The notes under the pieces were generated by a model. It searched no databases. It was not told the DNA's origin and was given only the letters and a program-made list of their open reading frames with translations. A stretch of 64,000 bases of DNA from Streptomyces sp. WM6378 (lineage in GTDB: Bacteria; Actinomycetota; Actinomycetes; Streptomycetales; Streptomycetaceae): contig NZ_LGDD01000298.1 in the NCBI RefSeq assembly GCF_001279695.1, positions 1-64,000 on the forward strand. Reading direction: 5' to 3'. The translations under genes were made by a program, and so were the position numbers. Below, piece after piece: positions 41,631-50,188 of this stretch (its first letter is position 1; each line of letters starts with the position of its first letter).

Positions 41631-42812
41631 TCAGCCGGCTCCCAGCGGCGGCGCGGGCAGGCCCGGGTAGTCGGGCGGCGGGCTCAGCCGCTGGCCCGGC
41701 AGGCCGCCCTTCTCGTACTTGAGGAGCTTCCGCGCCTTCTCGGGGTCGGTCTCGCCTTCGCCGTACGACGGACACAGCGGGGCGATCGGGCAGGCGCCGC
41801 AAGCGGGTTTGCGGGCGTGGCAGATGCGGCGGCCGTGGAAGACGACCCGGTGCGAGAGCATCGTCCACTCGCTCTTGGGGAAGATCGCGCAGATCTCCGC
41901 CTCGACCTTCTCCGGATCGTCCTGCTCGGTCCACTTGAACCGGCGCACCAGCCTGCCGAAGTGGGTGTCGACGGTGATCCCCGGCACCCCAAATGCGTTG
42001 CCGAGCACGACATTTGCGGTCTTGCGCCCGACCCCGGGCAGCTTGACCAGATCCTCCAGTCGCCCCGGCACCTCGCCGCCGAACTCGTCCCTGAGGGCGG
42101 TGGCGAGCCCCATGATCGACTTGGTCTTGGCCCGGAAGAACCCGGTGGGCCGGATGATCGCCTCGACCTCCTCGGGGTTCGCCGCGGCAAGGTCCTCGGG
42201 CGTCGGGTACGCGGCGAACAGGCCCGGTGTCGTCTGGTTGACCCGGAGGTCGGTGGTCTGCGCGGACAGGACGGTCGCGACGAGCAACTCGAAGGGGTTC
42301 CGGAAGTCCAGTTCGGGATGGGCGTACGGATAGACCTCGGCGAGCTCGCGATTGATCCGGCGGGCCCGGCGGACCATCGCGAGATGGGACTCGGGCTTGG
42401 CTCCGACGGGCCGGCCCGTGGCGGTGCCCGTACCGGTGGCCTTGGGAGCGCGCTTGGAGGTGGCCGTGCTCTTGGCCTTCGAAGCGGCTTTCCCCTGAGG
42501 GGCGCCCGGGGAGGCCACCTCCTCAGGAGGCACCGCGCCGGCGGACGTGCCCTTGGCGGCCGTCACCTTGGAGGCCGTCTTCTTGGCAGCGGCCTTCTTG
42601 ACGACGGGCTTGACCGTGGCGGGCTCCTTGCCGGCGGGTTTCACTCGGGCGACCTTCCCGGCCGGCTCTGCCGTGTTGCCGACCGTCTTGCCGTCTGTCT
42701 TGCCGGGGCGCGCGGAAGAGGCGGCTCCGGAAGCCCGCGCGGCCTTCTTCGCGGGCTCTTTCGCCCTGGACGCGGGCTGTTCGCCCACAGCGGAATCATT
42801 GTCTGCGGACAC
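41631..42812 (-). CDS. nth: Endonuclease III with long basic N-terminal extension
   Basis: A 393-aa DNA glycosylase/AP lyase removing oxidised pyrimidines. The helix-hairpin-helix [14 protein letters not shown] contains the catalytic Lys, VDTHFGRL the catalytic Asp, and the C-terminal [17 protein letters not shown] holds the 4Fe-4S cluster. The first about 140 residues are a Lys/Ala/Pro/Thr-rich tail ([13 protein letters not shown]), like histone H1 or the TopA tail. A typical Nth has about 220-270 aa. The GTG start (VSADNDS) is chosen; a GTG 15 codons upstream is equally open. Confidence 0.92.
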   Translation of the reverse strand: MSADNDSAVGEQPASRAKEPAKKAARASGAASSARPGKTDGKTVGNTAEPAGKVARVKPAGKEPATVKPVVKKAAAKKTASKVTAAKGTSAGAVPPEEVASPGAPQGKAASKAKSTATSKRAPKATGTGTATGRPVGAKPESHLAMVRRARRINRELAEVYPYAHPELDFRNPFELLVATVLSAQTTDLRVNQTTPGLFAAYPTPEDLAAANPEEVEAIIRPTGFFRAKTKSIMGLATALRDEFGGEVPGRLEDLVKLPGVGRKTANVVLGNAFGVPGITVDTHFGRLVRRFKWTEQDDPEKVEAEICAIFPKSEWTMLSHRVVFHGRRICHARKPACGACPIAPLCPSYGEGETDPEKARKLLKYEKGGLPGQRLSPPPDYPGLPAPPLGAG

Positions 42813-43039
42813 TCTTCCAGCCCCCCTGGCCTGCGCTCTCACCGGCGAATTGGACACCCGGCCAGCCTAAAGCCCGGCACCGACATCCGCCCCGGCCACA
42901 GCGAATCAGCGCCCCAATCGGCCCCCTGACTCACGGTCCGGCACTCCAGTACGTCATCCTTGTGATTGATCGCACTGTTTAGACCGTCCGGCAAAATGGG
43001 GAGCAGGCTCCCCTGATACCGGTCGACAAGGAGAGATTC
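42813..43039. promoter_or_regulatory. Divergent nth/crp promoter region
   Basis: A 227-bp gap serving both nth (minus) and crp (plus). It contains TGTGATTGATCGCACT at 42961-42976, an imperfect dyad close to the Crp consensus, 64 bp before the crp start. Confidence 0.5.
42961..42976 (+). promoter_or_regulatory. Candidate Crp-binding site upstream of crp
   Basis: TGTGA-TTGATC-GCACT resembles the CRP consensus TGTGA-N6-TCACA with two mismatches in the right arm. It suggests autoregulation. Confidence 0.45.
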
Positions 43040-43714
43040 GTGGACGACGTTCTGCGGCGCGCCCCGCTCTTCGCGGCGCTCGATGACGAGCAGGCCGCGG
43101 AGCTCCGCGCCTCGATGAGTGAGGTGACGCTCGCCCGCGGCGACACCCTCTTCCACGAGGGCGACCCCGGCGACCGCCTGTACGTGGTCACCGAGGGCAA
43201 GGTGAAGCTGCACCGCACCTCACCCGACGGCCGGGAGAACATGCTGGCGGTCCTCGGCCCCGGCGAGCTCATCGGCGAGCTGTCCCTCTTCGACCCGGGC
43301 CCGCGCACCGCCACCGCGACCGCGCTGACCGAGGTCAAGCTGCTGGGCCTGGGCCACGGCGACCTTCAGCCCTGGCTGAACGCCCGCCCGGAGGTGGCCA
43401 CGGCGCTGCTCCGCGCCGTCGCCCGCCGACTGCGCAAGACCAACGACCAGATGTCCGACCTGGTCTTCTCCGACGTGCCGGGCCGTGTCGCCCGCGCACT
43501 GCTCGACCTGTCGCGCCGCTTCGGCGTGCAGTCCGAGGAGGGCATCCACGTCGTCCACGACCTGACTCAGGAAGAGCTGGCCCAGTTGGTCGGCGCCTCC
43601 CGCGAGACGGTCAACAAGGCGCTCGCCGACTTCGCCCAGCGCGGCTGGCTGCGCCTGGAGGCCCGCGCGGTCATCCTGCTGGACGTGGAGCGCCTGGCGA
43701 AGCGCTCGCGCTGA
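43040..43714 (+). CDS. crp: cAMP receptor protein Crp
   Basis: A 224-aa regulator. The cyclic-nucleotide domain (GELIGELSLFDPGPRTATA holds the phosphate-binding Glu and Arg) is followed by the winged HTH LTQEELAQLVGASRETVNKALADF (about 178-201). In S. coelicolor Crp governs germination and antibiotic production. The GTG start lies after AAGGAGAGATTC. Same length as the S. coelicolor protein. Single-gene unit ended by a terminator. Confidence 0.96.
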   Translation: MDDVLRRAPLFAALDDEQAAELRASMSEVTLARGDTLFHEGDPGDRLYVVTEGKVKLHRTSPDGRENMLAVLGPGELIGELSLFDPGPRTATATALTEVKLLGLGHGDLQPWLNARPEVATALLRAVARRLRKTNDQMSDLVFSDVPGRVARALLDLSRRFGVQSEEGIHVVHDLTQEELAQLVGASRETVNKALADFAQRGWLRLEARAVILLDVERLAKRSR

Positions 43715-43767
43715 ACGTCGCCGTCCGCGGCCGCGTCCTGCGCAACCGCCTCTGTTCGTACGCCTGA

Positions 43768-43798
43768 GGGGCCGGTCCCATCCGAGACCGGCCCCTTT
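43768..43798 (+). terminator. Rho-independent terminator of crp
   Basis: GGGGCCGGTC/GACCGGCCCC with an 8-nt loop followed by TTT, about 55 bp past the stop. Confidence 0.88.
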
Positions 43799-44000
43799 CG
43801 CGTGGGCCGACTTCCCCGCGGCCGCACATGGGCCCCACAGGGCACGAACGCACAGGCGGGGGACGGACCGAGCGGCCGTCTGTCGGTGGCCCGTCTGTCA
43901 GTGGCCCGGTCTACTCTGCGCGTAACTGCTGTGCTCCGCGCGTACGGTCGCGGCGCGCGCGTGCAGCGGAACGCAAGGACACGGGGGGGCACAAGGGCGC

Positions 44001-44801
44001 ATGGCCGGGAAAGACGGATACATCGAGCGCGAGGGGTCGCTCGGCCTTGTGCGGCCGGAGTTCCGGGCCGTCGTCGCCGCCCTGCGCGACCAGGTGGCGC
44101 ACCGGTTCGGCGGGCGGCTGCACAGTGCGTACCTGTACGGATCCGTGCCGCGCGGCACGGCGCGGGCGGGCCGGTCCGACCTGGACGTGCTGCTCGCGCT
44201 GCATGAGTCCCCGACGGAGGCCGACCGAGCCGAGGCACGGACCATCGAGTCCGAGCTGGACGCCGGTTTCGAGGTGATCGACGGGGCCGGGATCCTGCTG
44301 TTCGGCCGGGACGTGCTGCTGAGCGGCCTTGAGCGGTACGACCTCGGCTGGTTCGTGGCCTGCCTGTGCACCCCGTTGCTCGGGGACGACCTCGCCGAAC
44401 ACCTGCCCCGCTACCGGCCCACCTCGCTGCTCGCCCGCGAGACCAACGGCGACCTCGGCGACGCCCTCCCCCGCTGGCGCCGGCAAGCCGCGGAGGCCGC
44501 CGACGACGCGGCACTCCAGTCGCTCATGCGCCGCGCCTCGCGCAAGCTCGTGCGGACCGCGTTCACACTCGTCATGCCGCAGCACGGCGGCTGGACCAGC
44601 GATCTGACGGAGCAGGCGGAGATCTTCGGGCGCTACTACCCGGAGCGCGCCGGGCAGTTGAGAGAAATTGCCGTGCTGGCCGGGAACCCGGTCGCGGACC
44701 GGAACGTTCTCGATATGTACACCGAAAATCTCGGACCGTGGCTCGCCGCCGAATACCTCACGGTCCATGGCGCCAAGGCGCCGCGCCCGTACGAGAGTTG
44801 A
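44001..44801 (+). CDS. Nucleotidyltransferase-domain protein
   Basis: A 266-aa protein with the polymerase-beta-type motif GSVPRGTARAGRSDLDVL (about 49-66; GS then DxD), where the two Asp residues bind Mg. A helical C-terminal half follows with RRASRKLVRTAF. It resembles aminoglycoside adenylyltransferases or MNT-type proteins in plan, but the substrate cannot be deduced and no HEPN partner is adjacent. A GGGGGG run nine bases upstream may serve as the Shine-Dalgarno. It sits between crp and the MBL gene. Confidence 0.75.
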   Translation: MAGKDGYIEREGSLGLVRPEFRAVVAALRDQVAHRFGGRLHSAYLYGSVPRGTARAGRSDLDVLLALHESPTEADRAEARTIESELDAGFEVIDGAGILLFGRDVLLSGLERYDLGWFVACLCTPLLGDDLAEHLPRYRPTSLLARETNGDLGDALPRWRRQAAEAADDAALQSLMRRASRKLVRTAFTLVMPQHGGWTSDLTEQAEIFGRYYPERAGQLREIAVLAGNPVADRNVLDMYTENLGPWLAAEYLTVHGAKAPRPYES

Positions 44802-44878
44802 GCACCGCCCTCACTCAACCCTCCTCTACGGAGCGCCAGTTCATGCACAGCTAAACCAGCATCCCTCCTGACGCAACG

Positions 44879-45709
44879 TCAAATAAGGCCGTGCTCACGC
44901 AGATATTCGAGCTGCGCGCGCACCGAGAGCTCGGCGGCCGGCCACAGCGACCGGTCGACGTCCGAGTAGACCAGGGCCACCACGTCCGCCGCCGTGAGGT
45001 GGCCGTTCTCCACTGCCGTCTCCACCTGCGCCAGCCGGTGGGCGCGGTGGGCCAGATAGAACTCGACGGCGCCCTGCGCGTCGTCGAGCACCGGGCCGTG
45101 ACCCGGCAGCACGGTGTGCACACCGTCATCAACTGTCAGCGAACGCAGCCTGCGAAGGGAGTCGAGATAGTCGCCCAGGCGGCCGTCGGGGTGGGCCACG
45201 ACGGTCGTGCCGCGCCCGAGGACCGTGTCGCCCGTCAGGACGGCCCGGTCGGCGGGCAGATGGAAGCAGAGCGAGTCAGCGGTGTGGCCCGGGGTGGGCA
45301 CCACCCTCATCTCCAGGCCACCAGTGGTGATGACATCGCCCGCGGCGAGGCCCTCGTCCCCCAGGCGCAGGGCCGGGTCCAGGGCGCGCACGGGGGTACG
45401 GGTCAGCTCCGCGAAACGGGCCGCGCCCTCGGCGTGGTCGGGGTGCCCATGGGTGAGCAGAGTCAGCGCGACCCGCTTGCCCGCCTTCCCGGCCGTGGCG
45501 ATGACGTGGTTGAGGTGCGCGTCGTCGAGCGGTCCGGGGTCGATGACGACGGCCAGGTCGGAGTCGGGCTCGGCGACGATCCAGGTGTTGGTGCCGTCCA
45601 GGGTCATCGCGGAGGGGTTGGGCGCGAGGACGTTGATCGCGCGGTCGGTCGCACGGCCCGAAAGGACCCCACCGCGCGGCTGCCCGGGAAGAGCGGCGGC
45701 ATCACTCAT
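44879..45709 (-). CDS. Metallo-beta-lactamase-fold hydrolase (LACTB2-like)
   Basis: A 276-aa hydrolase with the zinc motif LTHGHPDHAEGA near residue 88, the second-ligand PGHTADS, the bridging Asp in LTGDTVLG and GHGP. A C-terminal winged-helix extension follows (RLAQVETAVENGHLTAADVVALVY), as in LACTB2/RNase-type relatives. Orthologues sit beside crp in mycobacteria (Rv3677c). It may act on RNA or a thioester; not determinable. About 127 bp separate it from the Nudix gene upstream. Confidence 0.85.
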   Translation of the reverse strand: MSDAAALPGQPRGGVLSGRATDRAINVLAPNPSAMTLDGTNTWIVAEPDSDLAVVIDPGPLDDAHLNHVIATAGKAGKRVALTLLTHGHPDHAEGAARFAELTRTPVRALDPALRLGDEGLAAGDVITTGGLEMRVVPTPGHTADSLCFHLPADRAVLTGDTVLGRGTTVVAHPDGRLGDYLDSLRRLRSLTVDDGVHTVLPGHGPVLDDAQGAVEFYLAHRAHRLAQVETAVENGHLTAADVVALVYSDVDRSLWPAAELSVRAQLEYLREHGLI

Positions 45710-45836
45710 ACGGCATCTCCAGGGGTGGCGGACTCGGTGGTCATCCGGGCAAGCCTCGCGGACCGGGGCAGCGTGTGACGACCGCGCCTCGCGAGGCCGT
45801 CCCGCGCAAGGTCGATGGGGTTGGCGGCGGCAGGGG

Positions 45837-46724
45837 TCATGAGGGGCGGCCCCCGGCCGGGATGTGCTTGGTGAACTCGTCGTGGCCAGGCCAGCTCAGG
45901 ACGAGTTCCCCGGTGTCGGTCAGACGGGCCCGGGCGAGGACCGGGGTCAGATCGCGCTCGGCCGCGCCCACGAGGGCTTCGGCGGCAGTGGCGTACGGAA
46001 GGAGGTCACGCAGGGTGGAAATGGTCGGCGGCATCATCAGGAGCTCGCCCTTGTCGTAGCCGGCGGCGGCTTCGACGGGGTGGATCCAGACGGTGCGGTC
46101 GGCCTCGGTGGAGGCGTTCCGGGTGACCTGCCCTTCGGGGAGCGCCGCGACGAAGAACCAGGTGTCGTACCGCCGGGGCTCGAATTCGGGGGTGATCCAG
46201 CGCGCCCAGGCGCCGAGCAGATCGGAGCGGAGCACGAGGCCGCGCCGGTCCAGGAACTCGGCGAAGCTGAGGTCGCGGGTCACCAGTGCCTGGCGGTCGG
46301 CCTCCCAGTCGTCGCCGGTGGTGTCGCCGACGACGGTGGTGGCGTCGGGGCCCGCGAGGAGGACGCCCGCCTCCTCGTAGGTCTCGCGCACCGCGGCGCA
46401 GACGATGGCCTGGGCGGAGGCGGGGTCGGTGCCGAGGCGTTCGGCCCAGGTCTCGCGCGGCGGTCCTGCCCAGCCGAGCTGGGCGTCCTCGGCGTCGCGG
46501 GGGTCCACGCCGCCGCCCGGGTACGCGTAAGCGCCTCCGGCGAAGGCCATGGAGGTGCGTCTGCGCAGCATGTGGACGGCGGGGCCGGTGTCCGTGCCGG
46601 CCGCCCCGTCCCGGAGCAGCATCACGGTGGCGGCCCGCCGCGGCTCGACCGCGGTGAGCTCGCCTGCGGCGAGGGCGCGAATGCGGTCCGGCCACTCCGG
46701 CGGGTACCACTGACCATTGGGCAT
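45837..46724 (-). CDS. Nudix hydrolase (NUDT19-like)
   Basis: A 295-aa protein. The Nudix domain starts early (RRAATVMLLRDG) with YPGGGVDPRDAEDAQ, then a long insert of about 40 residues before the helix VCAAVRETYEEAGVLL, the arrangement of the NUDT19/RP2 group that hydrolyses CoA derivatives. The C-terminal part is helical. It is on the same strand as the MBL gene and probably co-transcribed with it. Confidence 0.82.
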   Translation of the reverse strand: MPNGQWYPPEWPDRIRALAAGELTAVEPRRAATVMLLRDGAAGTDTGPAVHMLRRRTSMAFAGGAYAYPGGGVDPRDAEDAQLGWAGPPRETWAERLGTDPASAQAIVCAAVRETYEEAGVLLAGPDATTVVGDTTGDDWEADRQALVTRDLSFAEFLDRRGLVLRSDLLGAWARWITPEFEPRRYDTWFFVAALPEGQVTRNASTEADRTVWIHPVEAAAGYDKGELLMMPPTISTLRDLLPYATAAEALVGAAERDLTPVLARARLTDTGELVLSWPGHDEFTKHIPAGGRPS

Positions 46725-46850
46725 GGGCGGATGCTACGGGGTGGCGTGCGGATGTTCGAGGGGGTGCGTGTAGGTGACATCCCTTTGACACGCTCGGGCG
46801 CGCCCGAGTGGGCACCCGCGATCCGACAGCGGCCGGCCACCGCCCGACCT

Positions 46851-46890
46851 CGGCCGGCACTGGCTGACAGCGGCCGGCACTGGCTGACAG
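46851..46890. repeat. 20-bp direct repeat, two exact copies
   Basis: CGGCCGGCACTGGCTGACAG occurs twice back to back, with decayed further copies on both sides (GACAGCGGCCGGCCAC before, CGGTCAACC after). Confidence 0.85.
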
Positions 46891-46948
46891 CGGTCAACCG
46901 TCGGCGGCAGCCAGCCGTCAGCGGCACGGCGGCCAGTGGCACAGCCGC

Positions 46949-46975
46949 CAGCCATCAGCCATCAGCCATCAGCCA
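46949..46975. repeat. 7-bp tandem repeat GCCATCA
   Basis: Three full GCCATCA units and a partial fourth. Looser variants (AGCCATG, AGCCGTC) continue to about 47005. Confidence 0.8.
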
Positions 46976-47015
46976 CGCACCGTGAGCCATGCGCCGTGAG
47001 CCGTCAAACGGCGAA

Positions 47016-47040
47016 GGGCCGGCCCCTTTGGGGTCGGCCC
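47016..47040 (-). terminator. Terminator after ridA-like gene
   Basis: GGGCCGACCCC/GGGGCCGGCCC on the minus strand (one mismatch, 3-nt loop), about 60 bp past the RidA stop. Confidence 0.65.
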
Positions 47041-47096
47041 TCGACGAGAGGAGATCAGCCGATAGAAGATCAGCACTCGACAACAGCAGGAGGACG

Positions 47097-47564
47097 TCAG
47101 GCCTCGACGAGCTCCACCTGGATCTCGACCTCGACCGGGGCGTCCAGGGGCAGCACCGCTACGCCCACCGCGCTGCGGGCGTGCACGCCCTTGTCGCCGA
47201 GGACGGCGCCGAGGAGTTCGCTGGCGCCGTTGATGACACCGGGCTGGCCGGTGAAGTCGGGGGCGGAGGCCACGAAGCCGACGACCTTCACGACACGCGC
47301 GATGCGGTCCAGGTCGCCTACGACGGACTTGACCGCGGCCAGCGCGTTCAGGGCGCAGGTGGCGGCCAGTTCCTTGGCCTCCTCCGGGGTGACCTCGCCG
47401 CCGACCTTGCCGGTGACGGGCAGCTTGCCCTCCACCATGGGGAGCTGGCCGGCGGTGTAGACGTACACGCCGGACTGCACGGCGGGCTGGTACGCGGCGA
47501 GCGGCGGTACGACCGACGGGAGGGTCAGGCCCAGTTCGGCCAGCTTGGCTTCGACGGCGCTCAT
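47097..47564 (-). CDS. RidA/YjgF/Rid family enamine-imine deaminase
   Basis: A 155-aa protein of the YjgF/Rid family, which typically removes reactive enamines formed by PLP enzymes. TAGQLPMVEGKLPVTGKVGGEV is split by one loop typical of the longer Rid subgroup, and the trimer-forming C-terminal DAPVEVEIQVELVEA is intact. The canonical Arg of RidA's active site is not obvious, so the reaction is uncertain. The ATG overlaps the stop of the 53-aa gene upstream (ATGA) and has GGGAGAAG nine bases upstream. Confidence 0.88.
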   Translation of the reverse strand: MSAVEAKLAELGLTLPSVVPPLAAYQPAVQSGVYVYTAGQLPMVEGKLPVTGKVGGEVTPEEAKELAATCALNALAAVKSVVGDLDRIARVVKVVGFVASAPDFTGQPGVINGASELLGAVLGDKGVHARSAVGVAVLPLDAPVEVEIQVELVEA

Positions 47565-47722
47565 GCCTGCTTCTCCCGCTTCAGGTAGGCCACGAGCTGC
47601 TCGGGGTTGTTCGGCCCGGGGACGACCTGGACCAGCTCCCAGCCGTCCTCGCCCCAGGTGTCCAGAATCTGCTTGGTCGCGTGCACGAGAAGGGGCACGG
47701 TCGCGTATTCCCACTTGGTCAT
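47561..47722 (-). CDS. 53-aa DUF4177-like protein
   Basis: A very short gene, MTKWEYATVPLLVHATKQIL, then DTWGEDGWELVQVVPGPN and ending LKREKQA. The KWEY...GWELV pattern is that of DUF4177 proteins. It is translationally coupled to the RidA gene (4-bp overlap), and an equivalent tiny gene (Rv3678A as I recall) sits in the same place in M. tuberculosis. There is no good Shine-Dalgarno, so it might be read from a leaderless mRNA. Function unknown. Confidence 0.8.
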   Translation of the reverse strand: MTKWEYATVPLLVHATKQILDTWGEDGWELVQVVPGPNNPEQLVAYLKREKQA

Positions 47723-47818
47723 GGGCCCGACTGTAGCCGCTGCCCGCCGCCCTCTCTCGCGGGCGCCTTACGCGGACCACATGCGTGAGCGGCGGGCGGA
47801 CTGGTTAGGCTCGACGAT

Positions 47819-48781
47819 GTGAGCAGGCTCCAGGTCGTCAGCGGCAAGGGCGGTACCGGCAAGACCACGGTCGCCGCAGCACTCGCGCTCGCCCTCGCGA
47901 CGGAGGGCAGGCGCACGCTCCTCGTCGAGGTCGAGGGCAGACAGGGCATCGCGCAGCTCTTCGAGACGGAAGCCTTTCCGTACGAGGAACGCAAGATCGC
48001 CGTCGCGCCCGGTGGCGGAGAGGTGTACGCGCTGGCCATCGACGCGGAGCGGGCACTTCTCGACTACCTCCAGATGTTCTACAAGCTGGGCGGGGCGGGG
48101 CGGGCGCTGAAGAAGCTCGGCGCGATCGACTTCGCGACCACCATCGCGCCGGGGGTGCGCGACGTACTCCTGACCGGCAAGGCCTGTGAGGCGGTGCGCC
48201 GCAAGAACAAGCAAGGGGGGTACGCGTACGACTACGTCGTGATGGACGCGCCGCCCACCGGGCGCATCACGCGCTTCCTGAACGTGAACGACGAGGTGGC
48301 CGGGCTCGCCAAGATCGGCCCGATACACAATCAGGCACAGGCCGTCATGCGGGTCCTCAAGTCCCCTGAAACGGCGGTGCACTTGGTGACACTGCTGGAG
48401 GAGATGCCCGTACAGGAGACCGTCGACGGGATCGCCGAGCTGCGGGGTGCCGAGCTGCCGGCGGGCAACGTCATCGTGAACATGGTCCGGCCGCACGTCC
48501 TGGACGAGGCGGCGGTGCGCGGGGTCACGGGCGACCGGCGCAAGGAGGTCGCCAAGACGCTGACGCGGGCCGGAGTCACCGGTTCGGCGAAGCTGGTGAC
48601 GCCGCTCCTGGAGCAGGCCGCCGAGCACGCCGAGCGGGTGGAGCTGGAGCGTGAACAGCGGGCGATGCTCGGGCAGTTGGGCCTGCCGACGTACGAACTG
48701 CCGCTGATCGGCGAGGGAATGGATCTGGCCGGGCTCTACCGCCTGGCCACGGAACTGCGCAAGCTCGGGGTGGGTGAGTGA
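47819..48781 (+). CDS. ArsA/Get3-like ATPase (first of a pair, BagA-like)
   Basis: A 320-aa SIMIBI ATPase. The P-loop SGKGGTGKTT is at 8-17, switch I carries EVEGRQGIAQ instead of the usual DPA, and switch II MDAPPTG is present. It pairs with the next gene through a GTGA overlap, and the two should form a heterodimer like Rv3679/Rv3680 (BagA/BagB), linked to envelope and glycerol-stress phenotypes in mycobacteria. No arsenic genes are near. Start GTG. Confidence 0.88.
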   Translation: MSRLQVVSGKGGTGKTTVAAALALALATEGRRTLLVEVEGRQGIAQLFETEAFPYEERKIAVAPGGGEVYALAIDAERALLDYLQMFYKLGGAGRALKKLGAIDFATTIAPGVRDVLLTGKACEAVRRKNKQGGYAYDYVVMDAPPTGRITRFLNVNDEVAGLAKIGPIHNQAQAVMRVLKSPETAVHLVTLLEEMPVQETVDGIAELRGAELPAGNVIVNMVRPHVLDEAAVRGVTGDRRKEVAKTLTRAGVTGSAKLVTPLLEQAAEHAERVELEREQRAMLGQLGLPTYELPLIGEGMDLAGLYRLATELRKLGVGE

Positions 48782-50175
48782 CTTTGGACGCGGCCGAGCC
48801 GCTGGCGATCGATCCGCTGCTGGACGATCCGGGTACCCGCATCATCGTGTGCTGCGGCTCGGGCGGGGTGGGCAAGACAACTACCGCTGCCGCACTGGGA
48901 GTTCGGGCTGCCGAGCGCGGCCGGAAGGTCGTGGTGCTCACCATCGACCCGGCCCGCAGGCTCGCCCAGTCCATGGGGATCGACTCGCTCGACAACACCC
49001 CGCGCCGGGTCAAGGACATAGAGGGCGACGGCGAACTGCACGCCATGATGCTCGACATGAAGCGGACGTTCGACGAGATCGTCGAGGCGCACGCGGATCC
49101 GGACCGGGCCAAGGCGATCCTGACGAACCCCTTCTACCAGTCCCTGTCGGCCGGCTTCGCGGGCACGCAGGAGTACATGGCGATGGAGAAGCTGGGGCAG
49201 CTGCGGGCCCGGGACGAGTGGGACCTGATCGTGGTCGACACCCCGCCGTCGCGCTCCGCGCTCGACTTCCTGGACGCGCCGAAACGTCTCGGGTCGTTCC
49301 TCGACGGCAAGTTCATCAAGCTGCTCATGGCGCCCGCGAAAATGGGCGGCCGGGCCGGGATGAAGTTCCTCAATGTCGGCATGTCGATGATGACCGGCAC
49401 CCTGGGCAAGCTGCTCGGCGGGCCCTTCCTGCACGACGTGCAGACCTTCGTGGCGGCCATGGACACGATGTTCGGCGGGTTCCGGACCAGGGCGGATGCC
49501 ACCTACCGGCTGTTGCAGGCGCCGGGCACCGCGTTCCTCGTCGTCGCCGCGCCCGAGCGGGACGCACTGCGCGAGGCCGCGTACTTCGTGGAGCGCCTCG
49601 CCGCCGACGACATGCCGCTGGCCGGGCTCGTACTCAACCGCGTGCACGGCAGTGCGGCGTCCCGGCTCTCGGCCGAGCGCGCCCTCGCCGCGGCGGAGAG
49701 CCTCGAAGAACTGCCGGATCCGGCGGAAGCCCCGGACCTTCCGGATCACGCGGAAAACAATCCGGATCACCTTGCAGAAATCCCTGCAGAAAATCTTGAC
49801 GAGCGTCGCATTGTCGATCAGGAGGCCGGGAAGGCTGGAGATCGTGGCTCCAGCGATTCCTCTCCCCACGCCGACGCGGCTGGTGCACGCGCAGACACGG
49901 ACCCGGATCGGGTGGACGCGGTTGTAGACCCGGATCAGGTGGACCCGGATCAGGAATCCGTCGAGCGGCTGACCGCCGGGCTGCTGCGGCTGCATGCCGA
50001 GCGCATGCAGGTCCTCGCACGTGAACAGCGGACGCGCGACCGTTTCACCGCACTCCACCCCGAGGTCCCGGTCGCCGAAGTGGCCGCCCTGCCCGGCGAT
50101 GTGCACGACCTCGCAGGGCTGCGGATCATCGGGGACCGGCTCGCGGCCGGTGGGGCCCCGGCCGGAGCTGCCTGA
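48778..50175 (+). CDS. ArsA/Get3-like ATPase (second of the pair, BagB-like) with acidic insert
   Basis: A 465-aa ATPase with the P-loop CGSGGVGKTT (26-35), TIDPARRLAQS as switch I and VVDTPPSRSALD as switch II. Residues about 312-395 are an insert rich in Asp, Pro, Glu and Ala (DPDRVDAVVDPDQVDPDQES), encoded by DNA with repeated CCGGATCA words, before the conserved C-terminal helices resume (LLRLHAERMQVLAREQ). It is coupled to the first ATPase by GTGA. The insert is low complexity and probably disordered. Confidence 0.88.
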   Translation: MTLDAAEPLAIDPLLDDPGTRIIVCCGSGGVGKTTTAAALGVRAAERGRKVVVLTIDPARRLAQSMGIDSLDNTPRRVKDIEGDGELHAMMLDMKRTFDEIVEAHADPDRAKAILTNPFYQSLSAGFAGTQEYMAMEKLGQLRARDEWDLIVVDTPPSRSALDFLDAPKRLGSFLDGKFIKLLMAPAKMGGRAGMKFLNVGMSMMTGTLGKLLGGPFLHDVQTFVAAMDTMFGGFRTRADATYRLLQAPGTAFLVVAAPERDALREAAYFVERLAADDMPLAGLVLNRVHGSAASRLSAERALAAAESLEELPDPAEAPDLPDHAENNPDHLAEIPAENLDERRIVDQEAGKAGDRGSSDSSPHADAAGARADTDPDRVDAVVDPDQVDPDQESVERLTAGLLRLHAERMQVLAREQRTRDRFTALHPEVPVAEVAALPGDVHDLAGLRIIGDRLAAGGAPAGAA

Positions 50176-50188
50176 TCCTCCGACCTCG

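Larger units (their letters stand above)
46725..47096. other. 372-bp gene-free stretch with tandem repeats and a terminator
   Basis: No credible gene. It holds the promoter side of the Nudix gene, short tandem repeats at 46851-46890 and 46949-46975, and the RidA terminator at 47016-47040. Several short frames are open, but none has a start signal or a recognisable product. Confidence 0.6.

Noticed and set aside
44001..44801. MNT antitoxin of a HEPN/MNT toxin-antitoxin system
   Set aside because: No HEPN gene is adjacent on either side, and at 266 aa the protein is longer than typical MNT antitoxins.
46851..46975. Repeats considered as a CRISPR array
   Set aside because: The copies are directly adjacent without spacers, and no cas genes are present.
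48778..50175. Arsenite pump ATPase (arsenic resistance)
   Set aside because: There are no arsB, arsC, arsR or arsD genes nearby, and the pair matches the BagA/BagB group by context.
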